Assembly: GCA_964453335.1 (NCBI GenBank)
Contig: CAYVOK010000014.1
Coordinates: forward strand, 28,360 to 92,359
Direction: 5' to 3'
DNA: 64,000 bases
DNA from: VGBO01 sp964453335
GTDB taxonomy: Bacteria; Actinomycetota; Acidimicrobiia; Acidimicrobiales; CAIXPF01
Shown here: in pieces, positions 26,673 to 34,926 of the stretch
Position numbering within the stretch: the first letter of the stretch is position 1
How the letters are laid out: each line of letters starts with the position of its first letter
Translations under genes and position numbers: made by a program
Notes under the pieces: model-generated
Told to the model about the DNA's origin: nothing
Seen by the model: the letters and a program-made list of their open reading frames with translations, nothing else
Databases searched by the model: none

Positions 26673-27665
26673 ATGAAGACTCCCGTGCGCGTCGCCGTCA
26701 CCGGGGCTGCGGGCCAGATCGGCTACAGCCTCCTCTTCCGAATCGCGAGTGGTCAGATGCTCGGCCCCGATCAGCCGGTCATCCTGCACATGCTCGAGAT
26801 CACGCCGGCGCTCGGCGCGCTGAACGGCGTCGCCATGGAGCTCGACGACTGCGCGTTCCCGTTGCTCGCCGGGATGGTGCAGACCGACGACGCCGACACC
26901 GCGTTCGGTGACGCCGACTACGCGCTGCTCGTCGGCGCGATGCCCCGGAAGGCCGGTATGGAGCGTGCCGATCTCCTGAACGCGAACGGCGCGATCTTCA
27001 CCGTGCAGGGCAAGGCGCTGTCCGACTCGGCGTCGCGCGACGTCCGCGTCCTCGTCGTCGGCAACCCGGCGAACACGAACGCGCTGATCGCGATGAACAA
27101 TGCGCCGAAGCTCGACCCGAAGCGGTTCACGGCGATGACGCGGCTCGACCACAACCGTGCGCTCGCCCAGCTCGCCGCGCGGACCGGTCGCCCGGTGTCC
27201 TCGATCCGGCGCATGACGATCTGGGGCAACCACTCGGTCACCCAGTACCCGGACCTGTTCCACTGCGAGGTCGATGGCCGGAACGCGGCCCAGCTCGTGA
27301 ACGACCAGGCCTGGCTCGAGAACGACTTCATCCCCACGGTCGCCAAGCGCGGCGCAGCGATCATCGAAGCTCGGGGCCTCTCGTCCGCCGCCTCGGCGGC
27401 GAACGCGGCGATCGACCACATGCGCAGCTGGGCGCTCGGCACGCCCGACGGCGACTGGGTGTCGATGGCGGTCCCCTCGGACGGCAGCTACGGCGTGCCC
27501 GAGGGCCTGATCTCGTCGTTCCCCTGCGTGTGCAAGGACGGGGCGTACTCGATCGTCGGCGGTCTCGACATCGACGCGTTCTCCCGTGGCCGGATCGATG
27601 CGTCGGTCGCCGAGCTCGAGGACGAGCGCAACGCCGTCCGTGAGCTCGGGCTCATCCCCGGCTGA
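26673..27665 (+). CDS. mdh: Malate dehydrogenase (NAD)
   Basis: 330 residues. Reversible oxidation of malate to oxaloacetate in the TCA cycle. NAD-binding VTGAAGQIGYSLLFRIASG is the cytosolic/plant-like MDH type. Substrate Arg residues lie in MPRKAGMERADLL, VVGNPANTNA is conserved, and the catalytic pair is in TRLDHNRA and WGNHS. The start at ATG 26673 is supported by the family N-terminus (MKTPVRVAVTGAAG) and the leaderless -10; a longer open frame upstream is not needed. Confidence 0.96.
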   Translation: MKTPVRVAVTGAAGQIGYSLLFRIASGQMLGPDQPVILHMLEITPALGALNGVAMELDDCAFPLLAGMVQTDDADTAFGDADYALLVGAMPRKAGMERADLLNANGAIFTVQGKALSDSASRDVRVLVVGNPANTNALIAMNNAPKLDPKRFTAMTRLDHNRALAQLAARTGRPVSSIRRMTIWGNHSVTQYPDLFHCEVDGRNAAQLVNDQAWLENDFIPTVAKRGAAIIEARGLSSAASAANAAIDHMRSWALGTPDGDWVSMAVPSDGSYGVPEGLISSFPCVCKDGAYSIVGGLDIDAFSRGRIDASVAELEDERNAVRELGLIPG

Positions 27666-27674
27666 GCCGGGACG

Positions 27675-28043
27675 TCAGCCGAGGGAGTCGACGGCCCGGT
27701 CGATCGCCGCGAGCAACGCCGCCCGCCCGATCAGGCGGGTCGCGTCGCCCGTAATGACGATGCTGCCGTCGAGGACTGCGCGTTGCGCGGATCGTTCGCC
27801 GCCGGCGATGGCGACGGCGGTCCCGTAGTCCTGACGGAACGTAACGACGGCGTCGTCGGCCGTGCCGGCGACCACCCGGGCGCCGTTCCCGTCGACGCGC
27901 AGCGTGTACGGCCCACAACCGGCGGGTGCGTCGTCGAGCAGATACTGCACGACGATCGGATCCCGGTCGGCGGGATCGAGGTCGGTCGCGGCCAGCGCGT
28001 GGTCGAATGCGGCGATCCACTCCGGGGTGGCGTAACGGGCCAT
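27675..28043 (-). CDS. SCP2 sterol-binding domain protein
   Basis: 122 residues, single SCP-2-like domain (hydrophobic-pocket lipid carrier). The pattern YTLRVDGNGARVVAGTADDAVVTF, then AIAGGERSAQRAVLDGSIVITGD, is typical of actinobacterial SCP2-like proteins. The ATG at 28043 has TAGCCT 8 nt upstream on the minus strand. Lipid binding is family inference and the ligand is unknown. The rest of the open frame upstream (over the next gene) is a shadow. Confidence 0.8.
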   Translation of the reverse strand: MARYATPEWIAAFDHALAATDLDPADRDPIVVQYLLDDAPAGCGPYTLRVDGNGARVVAGTADDAVVTFRQDYGTAVAIAGGERSAQRAVLDGSIVITGDATRLIGRAALLAAIDRAVDSLG

Positions 28044-28051
28044 TCCGACGG

Positions 28052-28057
28052 AGGCTA
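28052..28057 (-). promoter_or_regulatory. -10 element TAGCCT, leaderless
   Basis: Minus-strand TAGCCT ends 8 nt before the ATG at 28043. Confidence 0.5.
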
Positions 28058-28079
28058 GCGATCGGTGGAGGAGACGTCG

Positions 28080-28793
28080 GTGGCAGGGGTGGACGGCATA
28101 CGGATCACCGCCTGGGACCTGTGGGTGCCGGGCGGGGGCCTCGGGATGTTCGTGGCGCTCCTCTCGTTCCCGGGTCGGCGTCGGATCGGGTACTGGGCGG
28201 CCGTGGTCGGCGGGCCGGTCGCACCGTTCGTCGTGATCGCCGATCTCGACGTACCGCCGCCCGCCGGAGGTCTCGAGTTGCGGACTGTCGGCCTCTGGGC
28301 GGACGCGAACCTCGAGGAGCCGGGCCGCCGCTGGTCGGCAGGGCTCGAGGCGTTCGCCGTGGGTGTCGACGACGCAGCGGTGTACCGCGACGTGGACCCG
28401 TCGGTGGTGCGCGGCGATCGCGTCCCGCTCGGGTTCGACCTCGAGTGGGAGGCAGCCGACGACCCGGTCACGCCGGGTCCGGAACGGCCGTCGTGCGTGG
28501 TCCGGGGGGAGCTGCTCGTCGGGGCGGAGGCGATCGAACTCGCCGACCTCGGCGCGACGGGCACCTTCACCGGACCGACGACTCGGACGACCGCTGCGGG
28601 GGATGCGTGGTGGGGCGTCGTCGAAGGCCGCCCCGTCGAGGGTGTGGGACTGGCACCGGACGGTGCAGCCGTCGTCGCCGTCGTACCGCTGCAGATCGCT
28701 GCGGGGCTGCACCTCGAACGGCGACGGTGGTCGCTCGGACCCGACGGGGACGGGTGGTCCGAGGGGTTCGTGCTCAGCCCACCCCGAGGCTGA
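28080..28793 (+). CDS. Conserved hypothetical protein
   Basis: 237 residues from GTG 28080, chosen because GGAGGAG (28067-28073) stands 6 nt upstream; a GTG at 28065 overlaps that site. No signal peptide or membrane helix is seen. The protein is beta-rich and acidic, begins MAGVDGIRITAWDLWVPGGG, and contains several Trp and PP stretches (DVPPPAGGLELR). I do not recognise the family. It is divergent from the SCP2-like gene, and its last 20 bp overlap the 3' end of the convergent MgtE-like gene. Confidence 0.65.
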   Translation: MAGVDGIRITAWDLWVPGGGLGMFVALLSFPGRRRIGYWAAVVGGPVAPFVVIADLDVPPPAGGLELRTVGLWADANLEEPGRRWSAGLEAFAVGVDDAAVYRDVDPSVVRGDRVPLGFDLEWEAADDPVTPGPERPSCVVRGELLVGAEAIELADLGATGTFTGPTTRTTAAGDAWWGVVEGRPVEGVGLAPDGAAVVAVVPLQIAAGLHLERRRWSLGPDGDGWSEGFVLSPPRG

Positions 28794-30021
28794 TCACGGC
28801 GACGATGAGCGCCACGGCACCGACGAAGTCGACCGTGGACGTGACGATCGGGATCCCGTGCGTGTCGGGGTCGAGTCCGACGCGGGTCGCCGCCATGGTC
28901 CCGTAGTACGCGACGGCGAGCACGAACGCGACGACGACGGCACCGGCGAGCACGGACACGCCGAGCAGCGGGAGCAGTCCGGGTGTGCGGACCCCGAGCG
29001 CGACGGCGACGAGGTGTGCGCCCGCGGCGTTGAACAGGGCCACGGGAACGGCGAGTGCCGCGACGACGAGCCCGGCCTCACGCGCCCGACGGTCGGGCAC
29101 GAGATCCGGCTCGATGAGGCCGAGCTGGAACGAGGTCGACAGCCGGCTCGACAGGATGCCGCCGAGCGCCCCGGCCGAGGACACGAACGCCGGTTGCAGG
29201 ATGAGGAGCGCTGCGACCGACTCGAACAGCTCGAGCTGCTTCTCGAGGGCGAGGCCGGCGAGCATCGAGAAGCCCACTGCTGCGGTGAGCACGGGTCCGG
29301 ACTCGCGGACGATGCGGCGCAGGGTGTCGAGCGGTGTCCGCCATGCGAGGACGGACAGCACGACGGCGGCCGCCACGAGCGCGAGGGTGAGGGATCGGGA
29401 CACGACCGGAACGCCGACGAGGAGCGAGGCGACCCAGAGCGCCGGGATCGTCACGACGTCCGCGAGCGTCGACACGATCGGGGCGACGAGGTTGTCGAGG
29501 TCCCAACCGAAGCGGGTTGCCGCGACCGACAGACCGACGGTCGCAGCGAGCACGACCACGCTCGCGATCGTGCCGCCGAGGATCGACACGAGTACGAGGT
29601 CGCCGACGGCGGGCCGGTCGGAGATCCCGAGGGTGAGAACGAGCACGGATGCGCCGAGCGCGGCGACGAGAGAGATACCGAGCGTGAGGACGAGCGAGGC
29701 GGCCACGTTCTGCCCGAACACGCTGTCGCGCCGTGCCGAGACGCGGAAGGTCCCGAGGTGGACCGTGGTGGACAGGCGACTCCCGAGCGCGGAGAACACG
29801 TTGCCGCGCAGCCCGATCGCGGCGGGCACGAGGACGAGGAGGCCGGGGAGGTCACGCAGCGTCCCGGTGATCGCGCTGAGGCAGGCACCCGCGGCGAAGC
29901 TCGTCAGACTGTTGAGTGCGAGCGCAATGAGGCTCTGACGGGTTCCCGGTGACGGGACGCGCAGGACCCGGCGCCGGCGAGGGGCGCGGGTCCTGTTCTC
30001 CGGTCGCCGTCCACCGAACAC
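28774..30021 (-). CDS. MgtE/SLC41-like divalent cation transporter with two transport domains
   Basis: 415 residues, about ten membrane helices, built from two tandem MgtE integral domains. Corresponding motifs repeat: VLVPAAIGLRGNVFSALGSR in the first half and ILQPAFVSSAGALGGILSSR in the second; WDLDNLVAPIVSTLADVVTI and LDPDTHGIPIVTSTVDFVGA likewise. The N-terminal regulatory domain and CBS pair of bacterial MgtE are absent, so the Mg2+-sensing gate is missing. The layout resembles eukaryotic SLC41. GTG 30021 has TACCGT 8 nt upstream. Mg2+ or another divalent ion is the expected substrate. Confidence 0.85.
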   Translation of the reverse strand: MFGGRRPENRTRAPRRRRVLRVPSPGTRQSLIALALNSLTSFAAGACLSAITGTLRDLPGLLVLVPAAIGLRGNVFSALGSRLSTTVHLGTFRVSARRDSVFGQNVAASLVLTLGISLVAALGASVLVLTLGISDRPAVGDLVLVSILGGTIASVVVLAATVGLSVAATRFGWDLDNLVAPIVSTLADVVTIPALWVASLLVGVPVVSRSLTLALVAAAVVLSVLAWRTPLDTLRRIVRESGPVLTAAVGFSMLAGLALEKQLELFESVAALLILQPAFVSSAGALGGILSSRLSTSFQLGLIEPDLVPDRRAREAGLVVAALAVPVALFNAAGAHLVAVALGVRTPGLLPLLGVSVLAGAVVVAFVLAVAYYGTMAATRVGLDPDTHGIPIVTSTVDFVGAVALIVAVISLGVG

Positions 30022-30029
30022 GAGGTGGC

Positions 30030-30035
30030 ACGGTA
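30030..30035 (-). promoter_or_regulatory. -10 element TACCGT, leaderless
   Basis: Minus-strand TACCGT is separated by 8 nt from the GTG at 30021. Confidence 0.5.
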
Positions 30036-30067
30036 GCGGCCGACCCCTCGGATCGGCACCGTCGGCG

Positions 30068-30859
30068 TCAGATCGACTGCGACAGCAGCTGGCGGTTCTT
30101 CCGCTTCGCCTTCACGTAGTCGCGGTTCATCATGGCGATGAAGTCGACCGAGATCTCCTTCGGGCACGCCTCCTGGCATTCGCCGTGGTTCGTGCACGAG
30201 CCGAAGAACTGCTCCATCGTCTCGACCATCGCCTCGGTGCGGGCCCAGCGCTCGGGCTGACCCTGCGGCATCAGGTTGAGGTGGGCAAGCTTCGCCGAGG
30301 TGAAGAGCTGGGCGGCCGAGTTCGGGCACGCGGCGACGCACGCACCGCAGCCGATGCACTGTGCGGCGTCCATCGACGCATCGGCGACCGGCTTGGGGAT
30401 CGGGATCATGTTGGCGTCCATCGCGGAGCCGGTCGGCGCCGAGATGTAGCCACCCGACTCGACGATCCGGTCGAAGGCCGACCGGTCGACGGCGAGGTCA
30501 CGGATCACCGGGAACGCTGCGGCGCGCCAGGGCTCGACGGCGATGGTGTCGCCGTCGCTGAACTTCCGCATGTGGAGCTGGCACGTCGCCGTGCCGCGCT
30601 CCGGGCCGTGCGGTACGCCGTTGATGACGACGCCGCAGCTCCCGCAGATGCCCTCACGGCAGTCGTGGTCGAACACGATCGGCCGCTCACCGGACTCGGT
30701 GAGACGGTCGTTCACGACGTCGAGCATCTCGAGGAACGACATGTCGGGCGACACACCCGGCACGTCGACGACCTGGAAGCCGCCCTTGTCGGAAGGGTTG
30801 TCCTGACGCCAGACCTCGAGCGTGATCCGCATGGTCTGACCGTGTCCGCTGCCGCTCAC
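30068..30859 (-). CDS. sdhB: Succinate dehydrogenase iron-sulfur subunit
   Basis: 263 residues. Transfers electrons from SdhA FAD to quinone. The N-terminal ferredoxin domain holds the 2Fe-2S site in DCREGICGSCGV with a distal Cys in TCQLHM. CIGCGACVAACPNS and the later CTNHGECQEACPKE hold the 4Fe-4S and 3Fe-4S clusters. The start is GTG 30859 in a GTGA overlap with sdhA; an ATG at 30832 is possible but would break coupling. It is last in the sdhCAB operon. Confidence 0.95.
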   Translation of the reverse strand: MSGSGHGQTMRITLEVWRQDNPSDKGGFQVVDVPGVSPDMSFLEMLDVVNDRLTESGERPIVFDHDCREGICGSCGVVINGVPHGPERGTATCQLHMRKFSDGDTIAVEPWRAAAFPVIRDLAVDRSAFDRIVESGGYISAPTGSAMDANMIPIPKPVADASMDAAQCIGCGACVAACPNSAAQLFTSAKLAHLNLMPQGQPERWARTEAMVETMEQFFGSCTNHGECQEACPKEISVDFIAMMNRDYVKAKRKNRQLLSQSI

Positions 30860-32787
30860 TTGTAGCTCCGCTGTGCCAGCTTCACGTACTCGAACGTGAG
30901 CTCTTCCTTGTTCAGTTGCTGCTGACCGTTCTCGCCGGTCCACTCCCAGGCCGCCACGTAGGCGAACTGGTCGTCGTTGCGGAGCGCCTCGCCGTCCTCG
31001 GTCTGGTACTCCTCACGGAAGTGGCCGCCACAGGACTCCTCGCGCACGAGGGCGTCCTTGCACATGAGCTCGGCCATCTCGAAGAAGTCGGCCACGCGGA
31101 GCGCCTTCTCGAGGGAGGTGTTGAGCGACTCCGACTGGTCGGTGATCTTCACGTTCGTCCAGAACTCGTCGCGCAGCGACCGGATGTCGGAGATCGCACG
31201 CTCGAGACCTGCCTGGTTGCGGGCCATGCCGCAGTTCTCCCACACGATGTCGACGCCGAGCTCGCGGTAGAGACTGTCGACCGGACGGGTGCCGTTGACC
31301 GACAGCAGGCGCCGGATCTGGTCACGCACCTCGTTCTCGGACTCGGCGAACACCGGGTCGTCGGTGGACACCGGCTTCTCGCCGAGCATGCCGGCGAGGT
31401 AGTCACCGATCGTGTACGGCAGGACGAAGTAGCCGTCGGCGAGGCCCTGCATGAGCGCCGAGGCGCCGAGCCGGTTCGCGCCGTGGTCGGAGAAGTTCGC
31501 CTCACCGAGCACGTACAGGCCGGGCAGGTTGGACATCAGGTTGTAGTCCACCCACAGGCCACCCATGGTGTAGTGGACGGCCGGATAGATGCGCATCGGC
31601 ATCTTGTAGGGATCCTCGTCGGTGATGCGCTCGTACATCTGGAAGAGGTTCCCGTAGCGCTCCTCGATGACGTCGCGACCGAGACGGTCGATCGAGTCCC
31701 CGAAGTCGAGGTACACGCCGTTCTTGATCGGCCCGACGCCGCGACCCTCGTCGACCTGGGTCTTGGAGTTCCGGGACGCCACGTCGCGGGGGACGAGGTT
31801 GCCGAACGCCGGGTAGCGGCGCTCGAGGTAGTAGTCGCGGTCCTCCTCGGGGATCTGGTGGGAGGGCCGGGTGTCGTTCGCGTTCTTCGGGACCCAGATG
31901 CGCCCGTCGTTGCGCAGCGACTCCGACATGAGCGTGAGCTTCGACTGGAAGTCGTCGCTCGCCGGGATGCACGTCGGGTGGATCTGCGTGTAGCAGGGGT
32001 TCGCGAAGAAGGCGCCCTTCTTGTGCGCCCGCCAGGTGGCCGTGGTGTTGGAGCCCTTGGCGTTCGTCGACAGGTAGAACACGTTGCCGTACCCGCCCGT
32101 GGCGAGGACGACGGCGTGGGCCGAGTGCCGTGCGATCTCACCGGTGAGGAGGTCGCGCACCACGATGCCGCACGCCCGGCCGTCCTTCACGACGAGATCG
32201 AGCATCTCGGTGCGGTTGTAGAGCGTGCAGGAACCGGCGTGGACCTGCCGTGCGAGGGCCTGGTAGGCGCCGAGCAGGAGCTGCTGACCGGTCTGGCCCC
32301 GGGCGTAGAAGGTCCGGGACACCTGCGCGCCACCGAAGCTGCGGTTGTCGAGGAGACCGGAGTACTCACGGGCGAAGGGGACACCCTGCGCTGCGCACTG
32401 GTCGATGATGTCGACCGACACCTCGGCGAGGCGGTACACGTTGCCCTCACGGGCCCGGAAGTCGCCGCCCTTCACCGTGTCGTAGAACAGGCGGTAGACC
32501 GAGTCACCGTCGTTCTTGTAGTTCTTGGCGGCGTTGATGCCGCCCTGTGCGGCGATCGAGTGTGCACGCCGGGGCGAGTCGTGGAAGGTGAAGACCTTCA
32601 CGTTGTACCCGAGCTCGCCGAGCGACGCTGCCGCCGAGGCGCCGGCGAGGCCGGTGCCCACGACGATGATGTCGTACTTGCGCTTGTTCGCCGGGTTGAC
32701 GAGTTTCAGGTTGAACTTGTGGCTCGTCCACTTCTCGTCGATCGGGCCGGTGGGGACCTTGCCGTCGAGGTAACCGGTGGTGGTCAC
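30856..32787 (-). CDS. sdhA: Succinate dehydrogenase flavoprotein subunit
   Basis: 643 residues. Oxidises succinate to fumarate with covalently bound FAD. The dinucleotide fold IIVVGTGLAGASAAASLGE is followed by RRAHSIAAQGGINAA, whose His is the expected FAD attachment site. The substrate His/Arg region is conserved (HPTCIPASDDFQSK, HYTMGGLWVDYNL). It is longer than E. coli SdhA and like the Bacillus/actinobacterial type. The GTG start overlaps the sdhC stop. A 663-codon frame on the opposite strand is an artefact. Confidence 0.96.
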   Translation of the reverse strand: MTTTGYLDGKVPTGPIDEKWTSHKFNLKLVNPANKRKYDIIVVGTGLAGASAAASLGELGYNVKVFTFHDSPRRAHSIAAQGGINAAKNYKNDGDSVYRLFYDTVKGGDFRAREGNVYRLAEVSVDIIDQCAAQGVPFAREYSGLLDNRSFGGAQVSRTFYARGQTGQQLLLGAYQALARQVHAGSCTLYNRTEMLDLVVKDGRACGIVVRDLLTGEIARHSAHAVVLATGGYGNVFYLSTNAKGSNTTATWRAHKKGAFFANPCYTQIHPTCIPASDDFQSKLTLMSESLRNDGRIWVPKNANDTRPSHQIPEEDRDYYLERRYPAFGNLVPRDVASRNSKTQVDEGRGVGPIKNGVYLDFGDSIDRLGRDVIEERYGNLFQMYERITDEDPYKMPMRIYPAVHYTMGGLWVDYNLMSNLPGLYVLGEANFSDHGANRLGASALMQGLADGYFVLPYTIGDYLAGMLGEKPVSTDDPVFAESENEVRDQIRRLLSVNGTRPVDSLYRELGVDIVWENCGMARNQAGLERAISDIRSLRDEFWTNVKITDQSESLNTSLEKALRVADFFEMAELMCKDALVREESCGGHFREEYQTEDGEALRNDDQFAYVAAWEWTGENGQQQLNKEELTFEYVKLAQRSYK

Positions 32788-33668
32788 TTCTCCGCACCTT
32801 CCTTTGCAACCGCAGTCGGATCGAATTCGGCCTTCGCCTCGTCACCGAGGCAGATGTCCGTCGGCTTGCCGTCCAGGAGGTGGCACGGGGTCGTGCGGTT
32901 CTCCTGACTGACCACACCGGCGAGGTTCATGATCGGGAACGACAGGTTCCCGATGAGGATGATCCCGGCGAACCCGGTCGCGAACGCGCGCCGGGCTGCG
33001 TTGAACTTCGGGTTGTTCCACCCGAGGCTCTGGAAGAGGCTCCAGGCGCCGTGGCGCAGGTGCACCGCGAGGGCCACGTTGGCGACGATGTAGATGATCG
33101 CCACCGGGGCGTTCGAGAGGCTCTGGACGACGTTGTTGTAGACGTCCCCGTAGATGTACGTGTCCGGGAACACCAGACCCCAGGTGAGGTCGGCGAGGTG
33201 GAACAGCACGTAGAGGAGGACGACGAGGCCGGTGAGCCGCATCGAACGGGATGCGAAGTTCGCCGCCATGTAGCGGCGGCTGCCCTGGTACCGGGTCGGG
33301 CGGGCGGTGCGGTTCATCCGGGTCAGCGTCACCGCCGAGTGGACGTGCAGACCCACTGCGGCGAGCAGACCGGCCCGCAGGCCCCACAGCGCCCACTCCC
33401 GCGGGATGAAGTGTCCGCCGAGGGTGCGGAGTGCCTCGGCGTACTCGTTGAACTTCGCCGGACCTTCGTACATGTGGAGGTTGCCGATCATGTGCACGAG
33501 CACGAAGCCCATGAGCATGAGTCCGGTGACCCCCATCACCCACTTCTTGCCGACGGCCGACTGGTACAGGCCGAACGGATAGGGGAGGCGCTTCTCCGTC
33601 CGCCGGAAGGCCGGCTTGACCAGCCCTCGAGCACTCACCCCCGACGAGCGCACCGCTGTGGTCGCCAC
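32784..33668 (-). CDS. sdhC: Succinate dehydrogenase cytochrome b558 subunit
   Basis: 294 residues with five hydrophobic segments, the single-subunit type B anchor that binds two hemes and replaces separate SdhC and SdhD. Candidate heme His residues lie in FVLVHMIGNLHMYEG, GLHVHSAVTL, VLFHLADLTWG and AVHLRHGAWSLFQSLGW. A soluble tail of about 40 residues ends the protein. GTG 33668 has a strong GGGAGGAG site 4 nt upstream, which decides the start. Menaquinone as acceptor is inferred from the type. Confidence 0.9.
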   Translation of the reverse strand: MATTAVRSSGVSARGLVKPAFRRTEKRLPYPFGLYQSAVGKKWVMGVTGLMLMGFVLVHMIGNLHMYEGPAKFNEYAEALRTLGGHFIPREWALWGLRAGLLAAVGLHVHSAVTLTRMNRTARPTRYQGSRRYMAANFASRSMRLTGLVVLLYVLFHLADLTWGLVFPDTYIYGDVYNNVVQSLSNAPVAIIYIVANVALAVHLRHGAWSLFQSLGWNNPKFNAARRAFATGFAGIILIGNLSFPIMNLAGVVSQENRTTPCHLLDGKPTDICLGDEAKAEFDPTAVAKEGAEK

Positions 33669-33721
33669 GTGTCTCCTCCCAGCCCGCTCCGGGCGGTCTT
33701 CCAAGCGTCGATGTAGGAGGA

Positions 33722-33731
33722 ACGGTACCGT
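33722..33731. promoter_or_regulatory. Palindromic ACGGTACCGT, bidirectional -10
   Basis: A 10-bp perfect palindrome that contains TACCGT on both strands (33726-33731 plus, 33727-33722 minus). It is centred between divergent sdhC and the SDR gene. Each direction then has a leader with a strong GGAGG site. Confidence 0.45.
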
Positions 33732-33808
33732 CTCGCCGTCGGATGCGGCGAACTGTGTCGGGTCCGGGTCGGACGAGGGTCGCGAGGCCGGGGGCGGGAG
33801 GAATCCAG

Positions 33809-34585
33809 GTGGAACTTCGGGACCGGGTCGCGGTTATCACCGGCGGTGGTGGCGGGATCGGATCGGCGGTCGGGCGGCGCTTCGCCGCCGAGGGGGCCCG
33901 GGCGGTCGTGCTCGTCGACCGCGACGCTGCGGCGGCCGAGGCCGCGGCAGCCCGTCTCGGGCTCGGGGACCGTGGCCTCGGCGTCGGACTCGACGTCACC
34001 GACGAGGCGGCGATCGGCGGGCTCGTCGAGTCGGTGCTCGACCGGTTCGGCCCGATCGACGTGTTCTTCTCGAACGCCGGGGCGGGTGCCGACGGCGGCG
34101 TCGAGGCCTCCGACGCTGCATGGCAGCGCCAATGGGACCTCCACGTCATGTCGCACGTCTACGCGGCCCGGGCGGTGCTGCCCTCGATGACCGCCCGGGG
34201 CGAGGGGTACCTGCTCCACACGGCGTCGGCGGCAGGGCTCCTGCTCGCCATGGGGAGTGCGCCCTACAGCGTGACGAAGGCGGCCTGCATCAAACTTGCC
34301 GAGTACCTCGCGATCACCCACGGAGACGAGGGCATCCGGGTGTCGGTGCTGTGTCCGCAGGGCGTGAACACGGCCATGGCCCCCCGTCAGCTCGGGGACG
34401 GCGCGACCGACGGGATCAAGGAACCCGACGACGTCGCTGCGACCGTCGTCGACGCGATGCGGGAGGAGCGGTTCATGATCCTGTCCCACCCCGAGGTCGC
34501 GGAGTACGTCAAGCGCAAGGCGGTCGACCCCGACCGCTGGCTGCGGGGTATGCGCCGGCTGCGGGGTCGTTCGCTCGACCGCTGA
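33809..34585 (+). CDS. Short-chain dehydrogenase/reductase (SDR B)
   Basis: 258 residues, classical SDR with TGGGGGIG, VLVDRD after beta-2 (NAD-type acidic residue), SNAG, the Ser in HTASAAG and YSVTK. GTG 33809 is decided by GGAGG 7 nt upstream and by the paralogue's N-terminus; an ATG at 33743 would add 22 residues of low-complexity basic sequence. It is close to SDR A at 15122 along the whole length, including the C-terminal HPEVAxYVxRKAxDxDRWL, so both probably act on related substrates, which remain unknown. Confidence 0.9.
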   Translation: MELRDRVAVITGGGGGIGSAVGRRFAAEGARAVVLVDRDAAAAEAAAARLGLGDRGLGVGLDVTDEAAIGGLVESVLDRFGPIDVFFSNAGAGADGGVEASDAAWQRQWDLHVMSHVYAARAVLPSMTARGEGYLLHTASAAGLLLAMGSAPYSVTKAACIKLAEYLAITHGDEGIRVSVLCPQGVNTAMAPRQLGDGATDGIKEPDDVAATVVDAMREERFMILSHPEVAEYVKRKAVDPDRWLRGMRRLRGRSLDR

Positions 34586-34647
34586 GAGGGTCGAAAGTCC
34601 CGACGGGAGAGGACCTCCGACCGGGGCGGGGTCGCGCCGGGGCTCCG

Positions 34648-34653
34648 TACGGT
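34648..34653 (+). promoter_or_regulatory. -10 element TACGGT, leaderless
   Basis: TACGGT ends exactly 6 nt before the ATG at 34660. Confidence 0.55.
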
Positions 34654-34659
34654 CGCCGC

Positions 34660-34920
34660 ATGGCAGTTGCACGGATCGACACGCGGACCGACGAGATGCT
34701 CGAGCCCGAGGACCGGGCGTTCGTCCGCACCACGGTGATCGGCGTCCTCGTCGGCGTCGTGGTGATGTTCGGCCTCGTCACCCTTGCGGTGCAGCTCGTC
34801 GCCGGTGGACTCGGATGGTGGTTCACCCTCGGGGTGGCGACGTTCGCGTCGGTGGTGACGGGAGGTTTCTTCGGCGGGGTGGTCTTCGCCTCACGGCACC
34901 TGATGGTGCGCGGGGACTGA
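34660..34920 (+). CDS. Small membrane protein, two transmembrane helices
   Basis: 86 residues. An acidic N-terminus (DTRTDEMLEPEDRAF) is followed by two helices (about 27-50 and 54-78) with a short loop and the end RHLMVRGD. The start is fixed by the leaderless -10. No known family is recognised. It is followed by the convergent ketoreductase gene 6 bp away. Confidence 0.65.
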   Translation: MAVARIDTRTDEMLEPEDRAFVRTTVIGVLVGVVVMFGLVTLAVQLVAGGLGWWFTLGVATFASVVTGGFFGGVVFASRHLMVRGD

Positions 34921-34926
34921 GCACGC

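Noticed and set aside
30916..32907. 663-codon plus-strand frame over sdhA
   Set aside because: sdhA has all flavoprotein motifs on the minus strand; the antisense frame has no recognisable domain.
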